A stretch of DNA of 32,200 nucleotides. Source: Spirochaetaceae bacterium (GTDB taxonomy: Bacteria; Spirochaetota; Spirochaetia; Treponematales; Rectinemataceae). The stretch spans positions 1 to 32,200 of the forward strand of contig JAOABY010000021.1 of NCBI GenBank assembly GCA_026418115.1. The letters run 5' to 3'. The notes under the pieces are model-generated. The model was not told the DNA's origin. It did not search any database and was given only the letters and a program-made list of their open reading frames with translations. This document shows, in pieces, positions 7,323-15,601 of the stretch; positions within the stretch are counted from its first letter, which is position 1; every line of letters begins with the position of its first letter. Made by a program: the position numbers and the translations under genes.

Positions 7323-8795
7323 TCAGGGTACCTCAATCCCAAAGTAGTTCCGCGCATTTTCCCAGCAGATGGCGCGCACCAGCGATTCGGTGAAGGCAGG
7401 GTCATCGGGCAATTCACCATCCTCAACCCATGTGCCTATGGTATTGCAGAGAATACGCCGGAAATATTCATGCCGAGGGAAACTCAGAAATGATCGGGAA
7501 TCAGTCAGCATCCCCACCCAGGCACCAAGCAGCCCTATGGCCGCATACTCACGCAGATGTCGCTCCATGCCATCTTTTTGATCGTTGAACCACCATGCGG
7601 CTCCGAGCTGTACTCTCCCTGGTGGCAACTGTTCGGGTACTGGGGTTGATACTGTCTCCGGCGAAGCAGCGGGGGCACCGCCTGTCAACGAAAGTGCAAG
7701 CGCTGCGAGTGCTTCGTGGCGGGAGGAATCAAGCGTATACAGAATCGTGCGCGGCAGCGAGCCTTCCTCGTCGAGCGTGCCCAGCAGACTTGCAAGAGGA
7801 TGTACTATCGACTCGTCCGAGATTGTGTCTCCTCCGACATCTGGGCCATACACTCTGTACAGCCCTCTGTTGACATTCCGCAAGGCACCGATGTGCAGCT
7901 GCATGGTCCATCCCTTTGCCGCATTCAGACGTGCCACATGCATGAGCAAGGCTGTGGCGAATTTTTCCTGTTCTTCCTCAGAAGGCGCCTGCCCTGCAGC
8001 TGCCTTTTTGAAAATCTGCTCGAGCTCACCGTCTGCTGCCATACGGAAAGGAGGCACAACAAGTGCATGATCAGACAGCCTGCAGCCTTGCTGATGGAAA
8101 TACTCGTGTCTTTTGGCAAGCGCTTCCAGCAGCCTGCCAAAAGATGCGATCTCGACGCCCGCAGCCTCGCTCAGAACACCCAGGTAGCTCTTCCATTTAA
8201 AAGGATCACGAAGATCGAGTGCCCTGTCGGGTCGGAAGGTCGGCAGCACGCGAGTGAAGAAACTCGAGCCGGCGTTCTGTTCGGCAGCAATCTTCCGATG
8301 CCAGACCAGATCATCTGCCGGATCGTCAGTCGTGCACAGTACCCGTACATCAAACTGCATGAGCAGCGTACGCGGGCTCATACGCTTTTCCTGCAGGATG
8401 CGGTTTGCCTGCGCTCTGACCTCGAGCGCATTGGCTGGCATTAGCACGGTATCGATGCCAAATATCCTGCGAAGCTCAAGATGCGACCAGTGCAGAAGAG
8501 GATTGCCGGCCGCCCTGGTGAGCGCAGCTGCATAGGCTACAAACTTCTCATCCCAGGGCCCATCGCCCGCGCAGAGCCGTTCCGGTACTCCATTGGCACG
8601 CATGAGTCGCCATTTGTAGTGGTCAGCTTCCAGCCACAGCCTGGCTATATCCTCAAATGGTTCATCTTCGGCAATGGCACGGGGCGAGAGATGACAGTGG
8701 TAGTCAAAGATAGGCTGTAATGACGCTACCTCGACATAGAGCCGTCGAGCGGTGATAGTGCGGAGCAGGAAGTTTTCGTCAAGAAATGCTGGCAT
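7323..8795 (-). CDS. uxaC: Uronate isomerase (glucuronate/galacturonate isomerase)
   Basis: UxaC isomerises D-glucuronate to D-fructuronate and D-galacturonate to D-tagaturonate in the cytoplasm. The 490-residue protein (E. coli UxaC is about 470) starts FLDENFLLRT and carries the amidohydrolase-type metal motif FDYHCHLSP (His33, His35), LWLEADHYKWRLMRANG, CTTDDPADDL, TFRPDRALD, LHIGALRNVN and MLTDSRSFLSFPRHEYFRR near the C-terminus, all hallmarks of the family. The start at 8795 is preferred because AAGGAG lies 7 nt upstream and the family begins there; an in-frame upstream ATG would add 17 unrelated residues. It is the last gene of the uronate operon, 69 nt after the SDR gene. There are no signs of damage. 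Confidence 0.95.
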   Translation of the reverse strand: MPAFLDENFLLRTITARRLYVEVASLQPIFDYHCHLSPRAIAEDEPFEDIARLWLEADHYKWRLMRANGVPERLCAGDGPWDEKFVAYAAALTRAAGNPLLHWSHLELRRIFGIDTVLMPANALEVRAQANRILQEKRMSPRTLLMQFDVRVLCTTDDPADDLVWHRKIAAEQNAGSSFFTRVLPTFRPDRALDLRDPFKWKSYLGVLSEAAGVEIASFGRLLEALAKRHEYFHQQGCRLSDHALVVPPFRMAADGELEQIFKKAAAGQAPSEEEQEKFATALLMHVARLNAAKGWTMQLHIGALRNVNRGLYRVYGPDVGGDTISDESIVHPLASLLGTLDEEGSLPRTILYTLDSSRHEALAALALSLTGGAPAASPETVSTPVPEQLPPGRVQLGAAWWFNDQKDGMERHLREYAAIGLLGAWVGMLTDSRSFLSFPRHEYFRRILCNTIGTWVEDGELPDDPAFTESLVRAICWENARNYFGIEVP

Positions 8796-8864
8796 CGTGG
8801 TTCTCCTTGTATTGTCCAGAGCCGCCATCCATGGGCATGAAGCCATTTTCGACCCGGACGCCCC

Positions 8865-9719
8865 TCAAATATTGTCGCAGAGAAATCCCCCATCAACGGG
8901 AATGCTGACACCTGTGACGAAACCACTGGCACGCTCACTCGCCAGGAACAGCGCAGCTCCCCAGAGCTCCTCCTGTCGCCCGAAACGCCCAAACGGCGTA
9001 CGTGCAATGACAGTCTTGCCACGATCGGTGAGTTCTCCTGTGTCTTCTCTGATCAGAAGGGTGCGATTCTGATATCCAAGGAAGAAGCCTGGCGCGATGG
9101 CATTCACCCGGATGCCATGAGGCGCCAGTTCTTTTGCAAGTGCCTGCGTCAGGTTGAGCACTCCTGCCTTGGCTGCATTGTAGGCCCACACACCCGAAAG
9201 CCCCTTGTAGCTTGTCATTGATGTCATGTTGATAATCGAACCCTGGATACCATCCCTTATCCACCGCCGGGCGAAGACACGAGATGGGATCATGAGCCCA
9301 GCCATGAGATTGAGGCGGAGCACCTCCTCAAACGTGGTTTCGTCAAAATCCACAAACGCGCTCTTGCCGAGATTGCCTCCCACGCCGTTGAGCAGAATGG
9401 AAGGCATGCCCAGCTGCGCCACCGTCGCATCGAATGCAGCTTCGCAGGCAGCCGTATCGGAGGTATCGACCTTGAAACCCGCCACAGCAGGGGCACCTGT
9501 ACCATCTCCGGCGGGAGCGATACCTGCAGCCTTGGCAACCTCCCGTGCAGCAACCTCAATGGGATGATGCGTGCTCCTCCCCCAGAGCGCGACGCGGGCT
9601 CCAGCTTTTGCAAAACCAACTGCAATCGAGGATGGCAGCCCTCCTGCTCCACCTGTCACGACTGCGACTTTCCCTTTCAGAGAGAACATCTCGTCAAGAA
9701 AATTACCGGTGCCTTCCAT
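8865..9719 (-). CDS. SDR-family oxidoreductase, likely D-mannonate oxidoreductase (fructuronate reductase)
   Basis: This short-chain dehydrogenase (284 residues) has the nucleotide-binding start VTGGAGGLP (residues 21-29), NGVGGN in place of the NNAG motif, Asn137, a catalytic Ser in NMTSMTSYKG, and YNAAK (Tyr180, Lys184). The C-terminus reads SGFVTGVSIPVDGGF, typical of classical SDRs. In many bacteria an SDR of this kind (like Bacillus YjmF) replaces the long-chain UxuB and reduces D-fructuronate to D-mannonate with NAD(P)H. The location between TRAP and uxaC genes supports this. One oddity is that the third Gly of TGxxxGxG is Pro29. It starts 1 nt after the dctM stop, with a G-rich ribosome binding site. 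Gluconate 5-dehydrogenase-like activity is an alternative. Confidence 0.8.
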   Translation of the reverse strand: MEGTGNFLDEMFSLKGKVAVVTGGAGGLPSSIAVGFAKAGARVALWGRSTHHPIEVAAREVAKAAGIAPAGDGTGAPAVAGFKVDTSDTAACEAAFDATVAQLGMPSILLNGVGGNLGKSAFVDFDETTFEEVLRLNLMAGLMIPSRVFARRWIRDGIQGSIINMTSMTSYKGLSGVWAYNAAKAGVLNLTQALAKELAPHGIRVNAIAPGFFLGYQNRTLLIREDTGELTDRGKTVIARTPFGRFGRQEELWGAALFLASERASGFVTGVSIPVDGGFLCDNI

Positions 9720-9720
9720 G

Positions 9721-11025
9721 TCAGCCCCCCGGCATCAGCAGATTGGGTACCGTCATCGTGATGGCGGGTACATAGGTTATGAGCAGCAGCACGATTACCA
9801 TCGCCAGGTAGAATGGCAGCATGGCTCTGGTTGCCCTTTCTATCGATATTTTGCCGATCGCGCAGCCAACGAACAGTGCCGAACCAACGGGCGGCGTGCA
9901 GAGACCTATTGCAAGATTGATCATCAGCATGATGCCGAAATGGATTGGCGACAGGCCGAGCTTCCCTACCACAACCGGATACAGAATGGGTGTGACAATC
10001 AGAATGAGCGGCGCCATATCCATGATCATGCCGAGCAGCAGAAGCAGTACATTGATCAGCAACAGCAGCAATATCCTGTTGTCCGTAACGGAAAGCAGCA
10101 TTTCTGTGGCTCTCGCGGGTATGCGCAGATATGCCATGAGCCAGGAAAACGCACTCGCCGATGCGATGAGCGCCATGACCATCGTCAGCGTCTTCAGAGT
10201 GTTGTAGAGAATGCCCTTGAATGCCTTGAGCGGTATCTGCCGGTACACGAAAAAGGTGATGATGAAGGCATAGACTGCTGCAACAGCTGCGGATTCCGTT
10301 GCAGTGAACACCCCGGACACCACGCCTCCAATGATGATGATTGCGGTCAGCAGGCCGAGAAAGGCGTCCAGAAATACCTTTATTCCCTCTTTGAGTGAGA
10401 CCTTTGGTTCCTTGGGATATCTGCGCTTTACGGAAATGATATACGCCATCACCATGAGCGAAACACCCAGTAGCACACCTGGCACAAACCCGGCAAGAAA
10501 GAGCCTTCCCACCGACACGCCGCCCGCGGCTACCGAATATAGAATCATGTTGTGGCTTGGTGGAATGATGATACCCTGCGTTGCAGAGGTCACGGTGATA
10601 CCCACGGAGAAATCATCATCGTACCCTTTCTGCTTCATCATGGGGATCATGATGGTGCCGGTCGATGCCACATCCGCAACAGCCGAGCCGGAAATGCCGC
10701 CGAAGAACATGCTCTCCACAACATTCACCATTGCCAGTCCGCCACGTACCCGCCCGACCAGCACATTGGCCAGATTGATCAATTTCCTTGCAATGCCGCC
10801 GCTTCCCATCATCTCTCCTGCGATGATGAAGAAGGGTATGGCAAGGAGCGAGAACGAGCGCACACCCTGTACCATCTGCTGGACGATCGCCATCAGCGGA
10901 ATTCTGAGATAGCTGGCAGTGGCAATGGAACATGCAGCAAGCGCAAAGGTGATGGGTACCCTCAGCACGAGCAGGACCACGAATCCTCCCATGAGGATGA
11001 GAGTCGCAACAGTCTGGTCTATCAT
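9721..11025 (-). CDS. dctM: TRAP transporter large permease subunit (DctM type)
   Basis: This 434-residue inner-membrane protein is the ion-coupled channel of a tripartite (TRAP) importer. About 12 hydrophobic helices run through it. Family motifs are clear: AIPFFIIAGEMM near residue 65, MVNVVESMFFGGISGSAVADVAS, GYDDDFSVGITVTSATQGIIIPPSHNMILY, and MIDMAPLILIVTPILYPV toward the C-terminus. It overlaps the end of dctQ by 4 nt and is followed by the SDR gene after 1 nt, so it is in one tight transcript. Uptake of a hexuronate driven by a Na+ or H+ gradient is inferred from the flanking uxaE, SDR and uxaC genes. Confidence 0.93.
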   Translation of the reverse strand: MIDQTVATLILMGGFVVLLVLRVPITFALAACSIATASYLRIPLMAIVQQMVQGVRSFSLLAIPFFIIAGEMMGSGGIARKLINLANVLVGRVRGGLAMVNVVESMFFGGISGSAVADVASTGTIMIPMMKQKGYDDDFSVGITVTSATQGIIIPPSHNMILYSVAAGGVSVGRLFLAGFVPGVLLGVSLMVMAYIISVKRRYPKEPKVSLKEGIKVFLDAFLGLLTAIIIIGGVVSGVFTATESAAVAAVYAFIITFFVYRQIPLKAFKGILYNTLKTLTMVMALIASASAFSWLMAYLRIPARATEMLLSVTDNRILLLLLINVLLLLLGMIMDMAPLILIVTPILYPVVVGKLGLSPIHFGIMLMINLAIGLCTPPVGSALFVGCAIGKISIERATRAMLPFYLAMVIVLLLITYVPAITMTVPNLLMPGG

Positions 11026-11642
11026 TGCGTGTTTCCTCTTTTTGCTGCCGTATCGTGATCTGAAGATGCTGCAGCGCCAGGAGTATCCGAGCTGCGCTGC
11101 GCAGCATCGTCGAAGATATCACCTATGGACTTGCCTTCTCCTGAGAGGTACCGGTCTATGTTTGCATCGTAGGTATCCAGCTTGAGGATATGCAGCATGG
11201 ATTCAACAATGACAAGAAGGCCTGAGAGCGGAGTCACCATGTACAGTATGCCGGCTGGCCACTTGGTGGCCGGCATGATGGACCGCATGGTAAACTGGGT
11301 AAGCCGAATGCCGAATATGATCAGCACAATCCCTACCAGAATGAAAATCAGCTCCGAAAGCAGATCGAGCGCCTTGTCCAGCCTCGGATCAATCCTGTTT
11401 CTGGGGAGCATATTGATGGAAATATGCAGGCGCTGCTTCACACCAAGTCCCAGACTCAGGAAGATGAACCAGACCTCGAACAGCAGTGCTACTTCCTCGG
11501 ACCACAGAATGCCGCTGTTGAAGACATACCGCAGCACCACATTCGCAAACACGATCAGAATCATGCCTATGAGCAGTATTTTAGAAAAATTGATCAGAAG
11601 TATGTGCAGCAGGTTGACGAATCGCAACAATCGATCTTTCAT
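11022..11642 (-). CDS. dctQ: TRAP transporter small permease subunit (DctQ type)
   Basis: This is the small four-helix membrane partner of DctM, 206 residues long. Typical features are FANVVLRYVFNSGILWSEEVALLFEVWFIFLSLGLGVKQ and the following hydrophilic INMLPRN segment. The C-terminus after about residue 155 is an unusually long, polar tail rich in Asp, Ser and Ala that is not needed for the fold. The start at 11642 is chosen because GGAGAG sits 8 nt upstream; an earlier in-frame ATG (11684) would add 14 residues encoded within the hairpin that follows dctP. The stop overlaps the dctM start (ATGA). Confidence 0.9.
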   Translation of the reverse strand: MKDRLLRFVNLLHILLINFSKILLIGMILIVFANVVLRYVFNSGILWSEEVALLFEVWFIFLSLGLGVKQRLHISINMLPRNRIDPRLDKALDLLSELIFILVGIVLIIFGIRLTQFTMRSIMPATKWPAGILYMVTPLSGLLVIVESMLHILKLDTYDANIDRYLSGEGKSIGDIFDDAAQRSSDTPGAAASSDHDTAAKRGNTQ

Positions 11643-11662
11643 GAAAGTTTCTCTCCAGCCAA

Positions 11663-11695
11663 CCGCGAGGGCTGTGGCGTGCACGGCCCTCGCGG
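11663..11695 (-). promoter_or_regulatory. Stem-loop between dctP and dctQ (likely attenuator or mRNA stabiliser)
   Basis: A 10-bp perfect stem (11663-11672 with 11686-11695), extended by four inner pairs including one G-T, lies in the 80-nt gap after dctP. No T-run follows on the transcribed strand. Position and form match the ugpB-ugpA stem-loop. Confidence 0.7.
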
Positions 11696-11722
11696 AGATG
11701 ATGCCGAGAATCCTCTGAAACG

Positions 11723-12694
11723 CTACTTCACTGCACGAATTTTTTCGATGAGATCCTGGATTTCCTTACTCTGCCTTGCGTACAGCGGTTTCATGAGTTC
11801 CATCCAGGGGGTCTTGTCAGTGATTTCAATAATCTGGCAGCCGGCAGCAACGACCTTGTCGCGCGCAAGCTTTTCATAGGCAGCCCATTCAGCACGCTGA
11901 TAATCGATGGCATCGAATGCAGCCTGGCGAATGAGCTCCTGATCGGCCTTCGACAGCTTGGAGAGCGAAATCTTGGATCCTACAATAATCTCGGGAACCC
12001 GGGTGTGCTCGTCGAGCGTATAGTACTTGGCTACCTCATAATGGCTGGTAGAGAAATAGGATGGCCAGTTGTTTTCAGCACCATCAACGACACCAGTCTG
12101 GAGCGCCGAATACACCTCGCCGAACGGCATGGGCGTAGGAACAGCGCCGAACGCTGCAACCAGACCCATCATGAGCTCACTCTCCTGCACCCTTATCTTC
12201 AGCCCCTTCAGATCGGCAGGGGTCCGGATCGGGCGCTTGCTGTTGTAGAAATTGCGTGCCCCGCTCTCGAACCAGCCAAGGCCGATGAATCCAAAAGGCT
12301 CAAGGCTCTTCAGCAGCTCCTTGCCTATGTCTCCCTTGAGCACCTTCCACATGTGTGCCTCATCCCTGTAGAGATAGGGCATCTGGAAGGCATTGAGCCT
12401 GGGCACGAAGCTCGCCATGGGGCTTATGGACACCCTGGTGAGGTCTATGGCACCGAACTGCACCTGTTCGATGACGGCCTTCTCCTGCCCAAGCTGTGAT
12501 CCAGCATACACTTCTATGATAATGCGGCCATTCGATCGTTCCTTCACAAGGCGGGCAAACTCATAATCACCCTTCGTAGTGGGATATCCTTCGGGATGAG
12601 TCTCCGCAAGCCTCAGTACGATCGGCCTGGCCTGGGCAAACAGCAGAGCCGGCATAAGCACCAGCATCAACACAATTGCCAGTTTTCTCAGCAT
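11723..12694 (-). CDS. dctP: TRAP transporter periplasmic binding protein (DctP type)
   Basis: This extracytoplasmic binding protein (323 residues) has a signal peptide (MLRKLAIVLMLVLMPALLFA, cleavage near Ala20). The DctP fold shows in LRLAETHPEGYPT, GSQLGQEKAVIEQVQFGAIDL, PYLYRDEAHMWKVL, GARNFYNSKRPIRTPADLKGLKIRVQ with the conserved carboxylate-binding Arg168, and VVDGAENNWPSYF. TRAP systems carry organic acids, and the flanking uronate genes make a hexuronate the likely ligand; glucuronate and galacturonate cannot be told apart from sequence. The start at 12694 is fixed by a strong AAGGAGG upstream; an earlier in-frame start would add 11 residues across that site. It follows the response regulator gene after 33 nt. 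Confidence 0.93.
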   Translation of the reverse strand: MLRKLAIVLMLVLMPALLFAQARPIVLRLAETHPEGYPTTKGDYEFARLVKERSNGRIIIEVYAGSQLGQEKAVIEQVQFGAIDLTRVSISPMASFVPRLNAFQMPYLYRDEAHMWKVLKGDIGKELLKSLEPFGFIGLGWFESGARNFYNSKRPIRTPADLKGLKIRVQESELMMGLVAAFGAVPTPMPFGEVYSALQTGVVDGAENNWPSYFSTSHYEVAKYYTLDEHTRVPEIIVGSKISLSKLSKADQELIRQAAFDAIDYQRAEWAAYEKLARDKVVAAGCQIIEITDKTPWMELMKPLYARQSKEIQDLIEKIRAVK

Positions 12695-12727
12695 ACAGGA
12701 ACCTCCTTGCAATGGATCTGTCTGCAA

Positions 12728-14074
12728 TCAAGTATCAGGCGGAGGATGCATGGGCGGCATGGTGAATTTTTGCGTTTCTCTGGTACGTACTTGATATTCA
12801 GAGGGCGAAAGTCCCGTCAGCCTGCGGAACACCTTGCTGAAATGGCTCTGATCTCTGAATCCCGCAAGTAAGGAGGCTTCCTTTGCCGTACAGCCTTCCC
12901 TCAGAAGTTCCTCAGCCCTCACAATTCTGATACTGGCGAGCAGAGCTGCAAAGCCTTCTCCTGTCGTATTGCTGAGGAGACGGGAGAGATGCTCCGGGCT
13001 CAGATGTACGGCAGCGGCCAGATCAGTGAGACCGACAGGTTCCATGAAATGATCCTGCAGCCAGTGCAGGCATTGTCCCACAATCTGATCACTGCCGGAT
13101 GGCATGCTGCGCCCTGGTCCGCGATCATTGCTGCTGTCCCTCATGCAGGGAGCCAGATGCAGTACCGGATGCTGGGGTCCAGTCAATCTCAGCGCCGTCA
13201 GCGCTGCGCGCAGCACCCCCATTGCACCTCTGGCTCCGGACGAAATACCCATCCTGCAGTCTGCTCCCACCTCGCGCTTGATTGCTGCCCTGAAGCGCGA
13301 GCCCGCCTCAATCCAGCCTCTCGGCCTGCTTCCATGAACCGCCTCATCAGACGCATCGGCGGCTGCAGGCTGCAGCACCAGCAGCAAGGCTGCATCTCCA
13401 GTATCGGCCTGTAATAGTACAGCATCGACCGCAGCCGACAGGGCTTGCACCAGGACTGTTGCTGCCTGTACATGCACATACCGCTGCACCGCTGCTGTTC
13501 TCACCCCACTGGCTATGCCGAGCGCAACGGCAATCATATGCCAGGGCTTCCTGCCGAACCTGAGCGAAGCATATCGTTGCAGTTCTTCTTCATCGATTTT
13601 CAGCAGCCCCAGATCGTGTACAAGCCTCTGCCTGAGAGATTGTTCCAACTCTGCGGCAGCAACAGCACGCGCATTGGCTTCTGCGATGCCACGTCTTCGG
13701 TGTACCTCCGCTATGGCTTTGTGCAGCACCGCTTCGTACTCCTCTCGGGAAACAGGCTTGAGCAGGTACTCGATAGCCCCCTGTCTGAGAGCGGTTCTTG
13801 CATGTTCAAAGTAATCATAGGCGGTGATCATCACCATCACCGGTGGCTTTGCCAGCATGGCAAGCTGGCGGCCTGCCTCCAGACCGTTCATGCCCGGCAT
13901 GCGGATATCGAGCAGCACAATATCTGCATCATGCTCACGAGCCAGATCCACCGCTTCCCGCCCAGTTGTAGCCGGCAGCAGTTCGACAGGCTCATCAAAA
14001 ACCATCGTTGCGGTGAATCGCCGGATTGCCTCCCGCTCAAGCGCTTCGTCATCAGCGGCAACAATGGTGATCAT
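12728..14074 (-). CDS. Response regulator with AraC-type DNA-binding domain (YesN family)
   Basis: The 448-residue protein has an N-terminal receiver domain (acidic pocket Asp8/Asp9, phospho-acceptor Asp56 in DIVLLDIRMPGMNG, Thr84, Lys106 in YLLKPVS), a long middle region without a clear family (about 120-330), and a C-terminal AraC helix-turn-helix pair (IVGQCLHWLQDHFMEPVGL, then LLAGFRDQSHFSKVFRRLTGLSPSEY). This is the build of YesN-type regulators, which switch on nearby carbohydrate uptake and breakdown genes when phosphorylated by a YesM-type kinase. The kinase gene lies 3 nt upstream. A perfect GGAGGTGA located inside the kinase 3' end sits 7 nt before the ATG. It probably controls the uronate operon in which it lies. 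Confidence 0.9.
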   Translation of the reverse strand: MITIVAADDEALEREAIRRFTATMVFDEPVELLPATTGREAVDLAREHDADIVLLDIRMPGMNGLEAGRQLAMLAKPPVMVMITAYDYFEHARTALRQGAIEYLLKPVSREEYEAVLHKAIAEVHRRRGIAEANARAVAAAELEQSLRQRLVHDLGLLKIDEEELQRYASLRFGRKPWHMIAVALGIASGVRTAAVQRYVHVQAATVLVQALSAAVDAVLLQADTGDAALLLVLQPAAADASDEAVHGSRPRGWIEAGSRFRAAIKREVGADCRMGISSGARGAMGVLRAALTALRLTGPQHPVLHLAPCMRDSSNDRGPGRSMPSGSDQIVGQCLHWLQDHFMEPVGLTDLAAAVHLSPEHLSRLLSNTTGEGFAALLASIRIVRAEELLREGCTAKEASLLAGFRDQSHFSKVFRRLTGLSPSEYQVRTRETQKFTMPPMHPPPDT

Positions 14075-14077
14075 GCT

Positions 14078-15601
14078 TCACTCACCTCCGGGCAGCACAA
14101 TCCTGACCATGGTTCCCCTCCCCTGCATCGAACTGATATTGATTGCTGCATCTGTGCCATACAGAAGATGCAGACGCAACGCCACGTTCGCCAGCCCGAT
14201 ACCCCTCCCCTCTACCAGATCGTCTGCCGACCGTGCAGCTGGTGCTGCAAGATGCGCTTTGATGGCTTCCAGCCTTTCCCGTCCCATACCCACACCATCA
14301 TCAACAACCCAGAGAGTAAGCCTGCACCCTCTTCGAACTGCCTTGAGGAGTATGGTACCGCCTTCTTCTTTTGGCTCGATGCCATGACGCACCGCATTCT
14401 CCACAAGAGGCTGCAGCAGGAGTCGTGGAATCATGGCGTTCCGTACTGTCGGTGCAATCCTGATATCCCAGCGCAGACGTGCTCCGAAACGTGCCTGCTG
14501 GAACGCCAGGTAGGATTCCGCCAGGCTGAGCTCCTCTCCGAGCGTGGACATGTTCCCGCGCTCATCAAGTGTGGCTCTGAGCAGATGCGCAAGCTTCATG
14601 ACGAGCTGTTCCGTCTCGCGGGCCTGTTCAACCAGTGCCATCCGGGCAATGGTATTCAGCGCATTGAAAAGAAAATGTGGCTTGAGCTGCTCCTGCAGGT
14701 TGAGATACTGCGCCTCGCGAAGCGCCTCGCCCATCTTTGCCAAGGCAAGTTCCTCCTCATGAAGGAGCCGTTCGAGCTCGGCCTTCTCCTTGAGACCTTC
14801 GACCAGCGTTCTGAGATTTGCAGCCATGAGAGTGAAATTGCTGGTGAGGGCCGCGACTTCATCGCGGGAGCGCACCTTGCGGATGCTGACATCGAGGTTT
14901 CCTCTGGCCAGCTCGTTCGAGACTTCTGCCAGATGGTGCAGCGGCCCGGTAATGGAGGTAGTCACAAAGAGTATTGCGGCAATAGCCAGGAGGCTGGCAA
15001 GCGCTGCTGCAAGAAAGATGGTGGTTCTGGTGCGCCGGATGCTCCGTACGAGCCGGCCATGAGTCTCCTCGCTCTGCTTCAGAAGCTCGGTCAGGAGCCG
15101 ATCAAGATAGGTTGCTATGTATCCCTGTATCCGGGTTGCATCTAGGAAGGGCTGAAAATATTCATTGCTGCCGGCTGCCCTGAGATTGACAGCCTTTGAG
15201 ACGAGAGGAAGATAGACTTCCAGCGCATAGCCGATTGCTCTCGTTTCAAAACCTGCATGTATCGAATAGTCTTCCAGAGGCCTGAGGTCCCTGTACGATG
15301 CGTGCAGAGACCCTATCGATCTATAGATGATTTCGACATTTACGGATGGTGGATCGCGGATATAGTGTTCTAGCATGCGATGGAGCGAATTGAATCCCAG
15401 ACGGAAGCGGTGCACCATGAGGAAGCGGTCAATACTGTCGCCATATTCCCTCGAAATCGTAGCAGAAGAGCCGAAAGCTGCAAGTGCTAGTCCTGCAAAA
15501 GCCAGAATGACCACAAGAAAGCAGATGAGAATCTTGGCCTGGATCCCCGGAGAGAACCTCCCGCGTGCGGTGCTTCTCTCTGATATAACCTGTTCCATCA
15601 T
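14078..15601 (-). CDS. Sensor histidine kinase (YesM/LytS type)
   Basis: A membrane sensor kinase of 507 residues: first membrane helix at about 22-44, a periplasmic domain of about 150 residues, second helix at about 194-215, HAMP linker (TGPLHHLAEVSNELARGNLD), a short coiled coil, and the His_kinase domain with phospho-acceptor His309 in LKPHFLFNALNTI. The ATPase part has LLLQPLVENAVRHGI (Asn402), DDGVGMG and RGIGLANV. It is the partner of the AraC-type regulator encoded 3 nt downstream. Its ATG overlaps the uxaE stop by 4 nt and lacks a good ribosome binding site, so it is probably translated by coupling. The periplasmic domain may sense a uronate directly or a ligand-loaded DctP, but nothing in the sequence decides between them. 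Confidence 0.9.
   Translation of the reverse strand: MMEQVISERSTARGRFSPGIQAKILICFLVVILAFAGLALAAFGSSATISREYGDSIDRFLMVHRFRLGFNSLHRMLEHYIRDPPSVNVEIIYRSIGSLHASYRDLRPLEDYSIHAGFETRAIGYALEVYLPLVSKAVNLRAAGSNEYFQPFLDATRIQGYIATYLDRLLTELLKQSEETHGRLVRSIRRTRTTIFLAAALASLLAIAAILFVTTSITGPLHHLAEVSNELARGNLDVSIRKVRSRDEVAALTSNFTLMAANLRTLVEGLKEKAELERLLHEEELALAKMGEALREAQYLNLQEQLKPHFLFNALNTIARMALVEQARETEQLVMKLAHLLRATLDERGNMSTLGEELSLAESYLAFQQARFGARLRWDIRIAPTVRNAMIPRLLLQPLVENAVRHGIEPKEEGGTILLKAVRRGCRLTLWVVDDGVGMGRERLEAIKAHLAAPAARSADDLVEGRGIGLANVALRLHLLYGTDAAINISSMQGRGTMVRIVLPGGE

Noticed and set aside
13445-15145. Long open frame on the plus strand (566 codons) opposite the YesM/YesN-type genes
   Set aside because: It is rich in Cys, His and Arg without a domain, and it lies over the kinase and regulator, whose motifs are complete.
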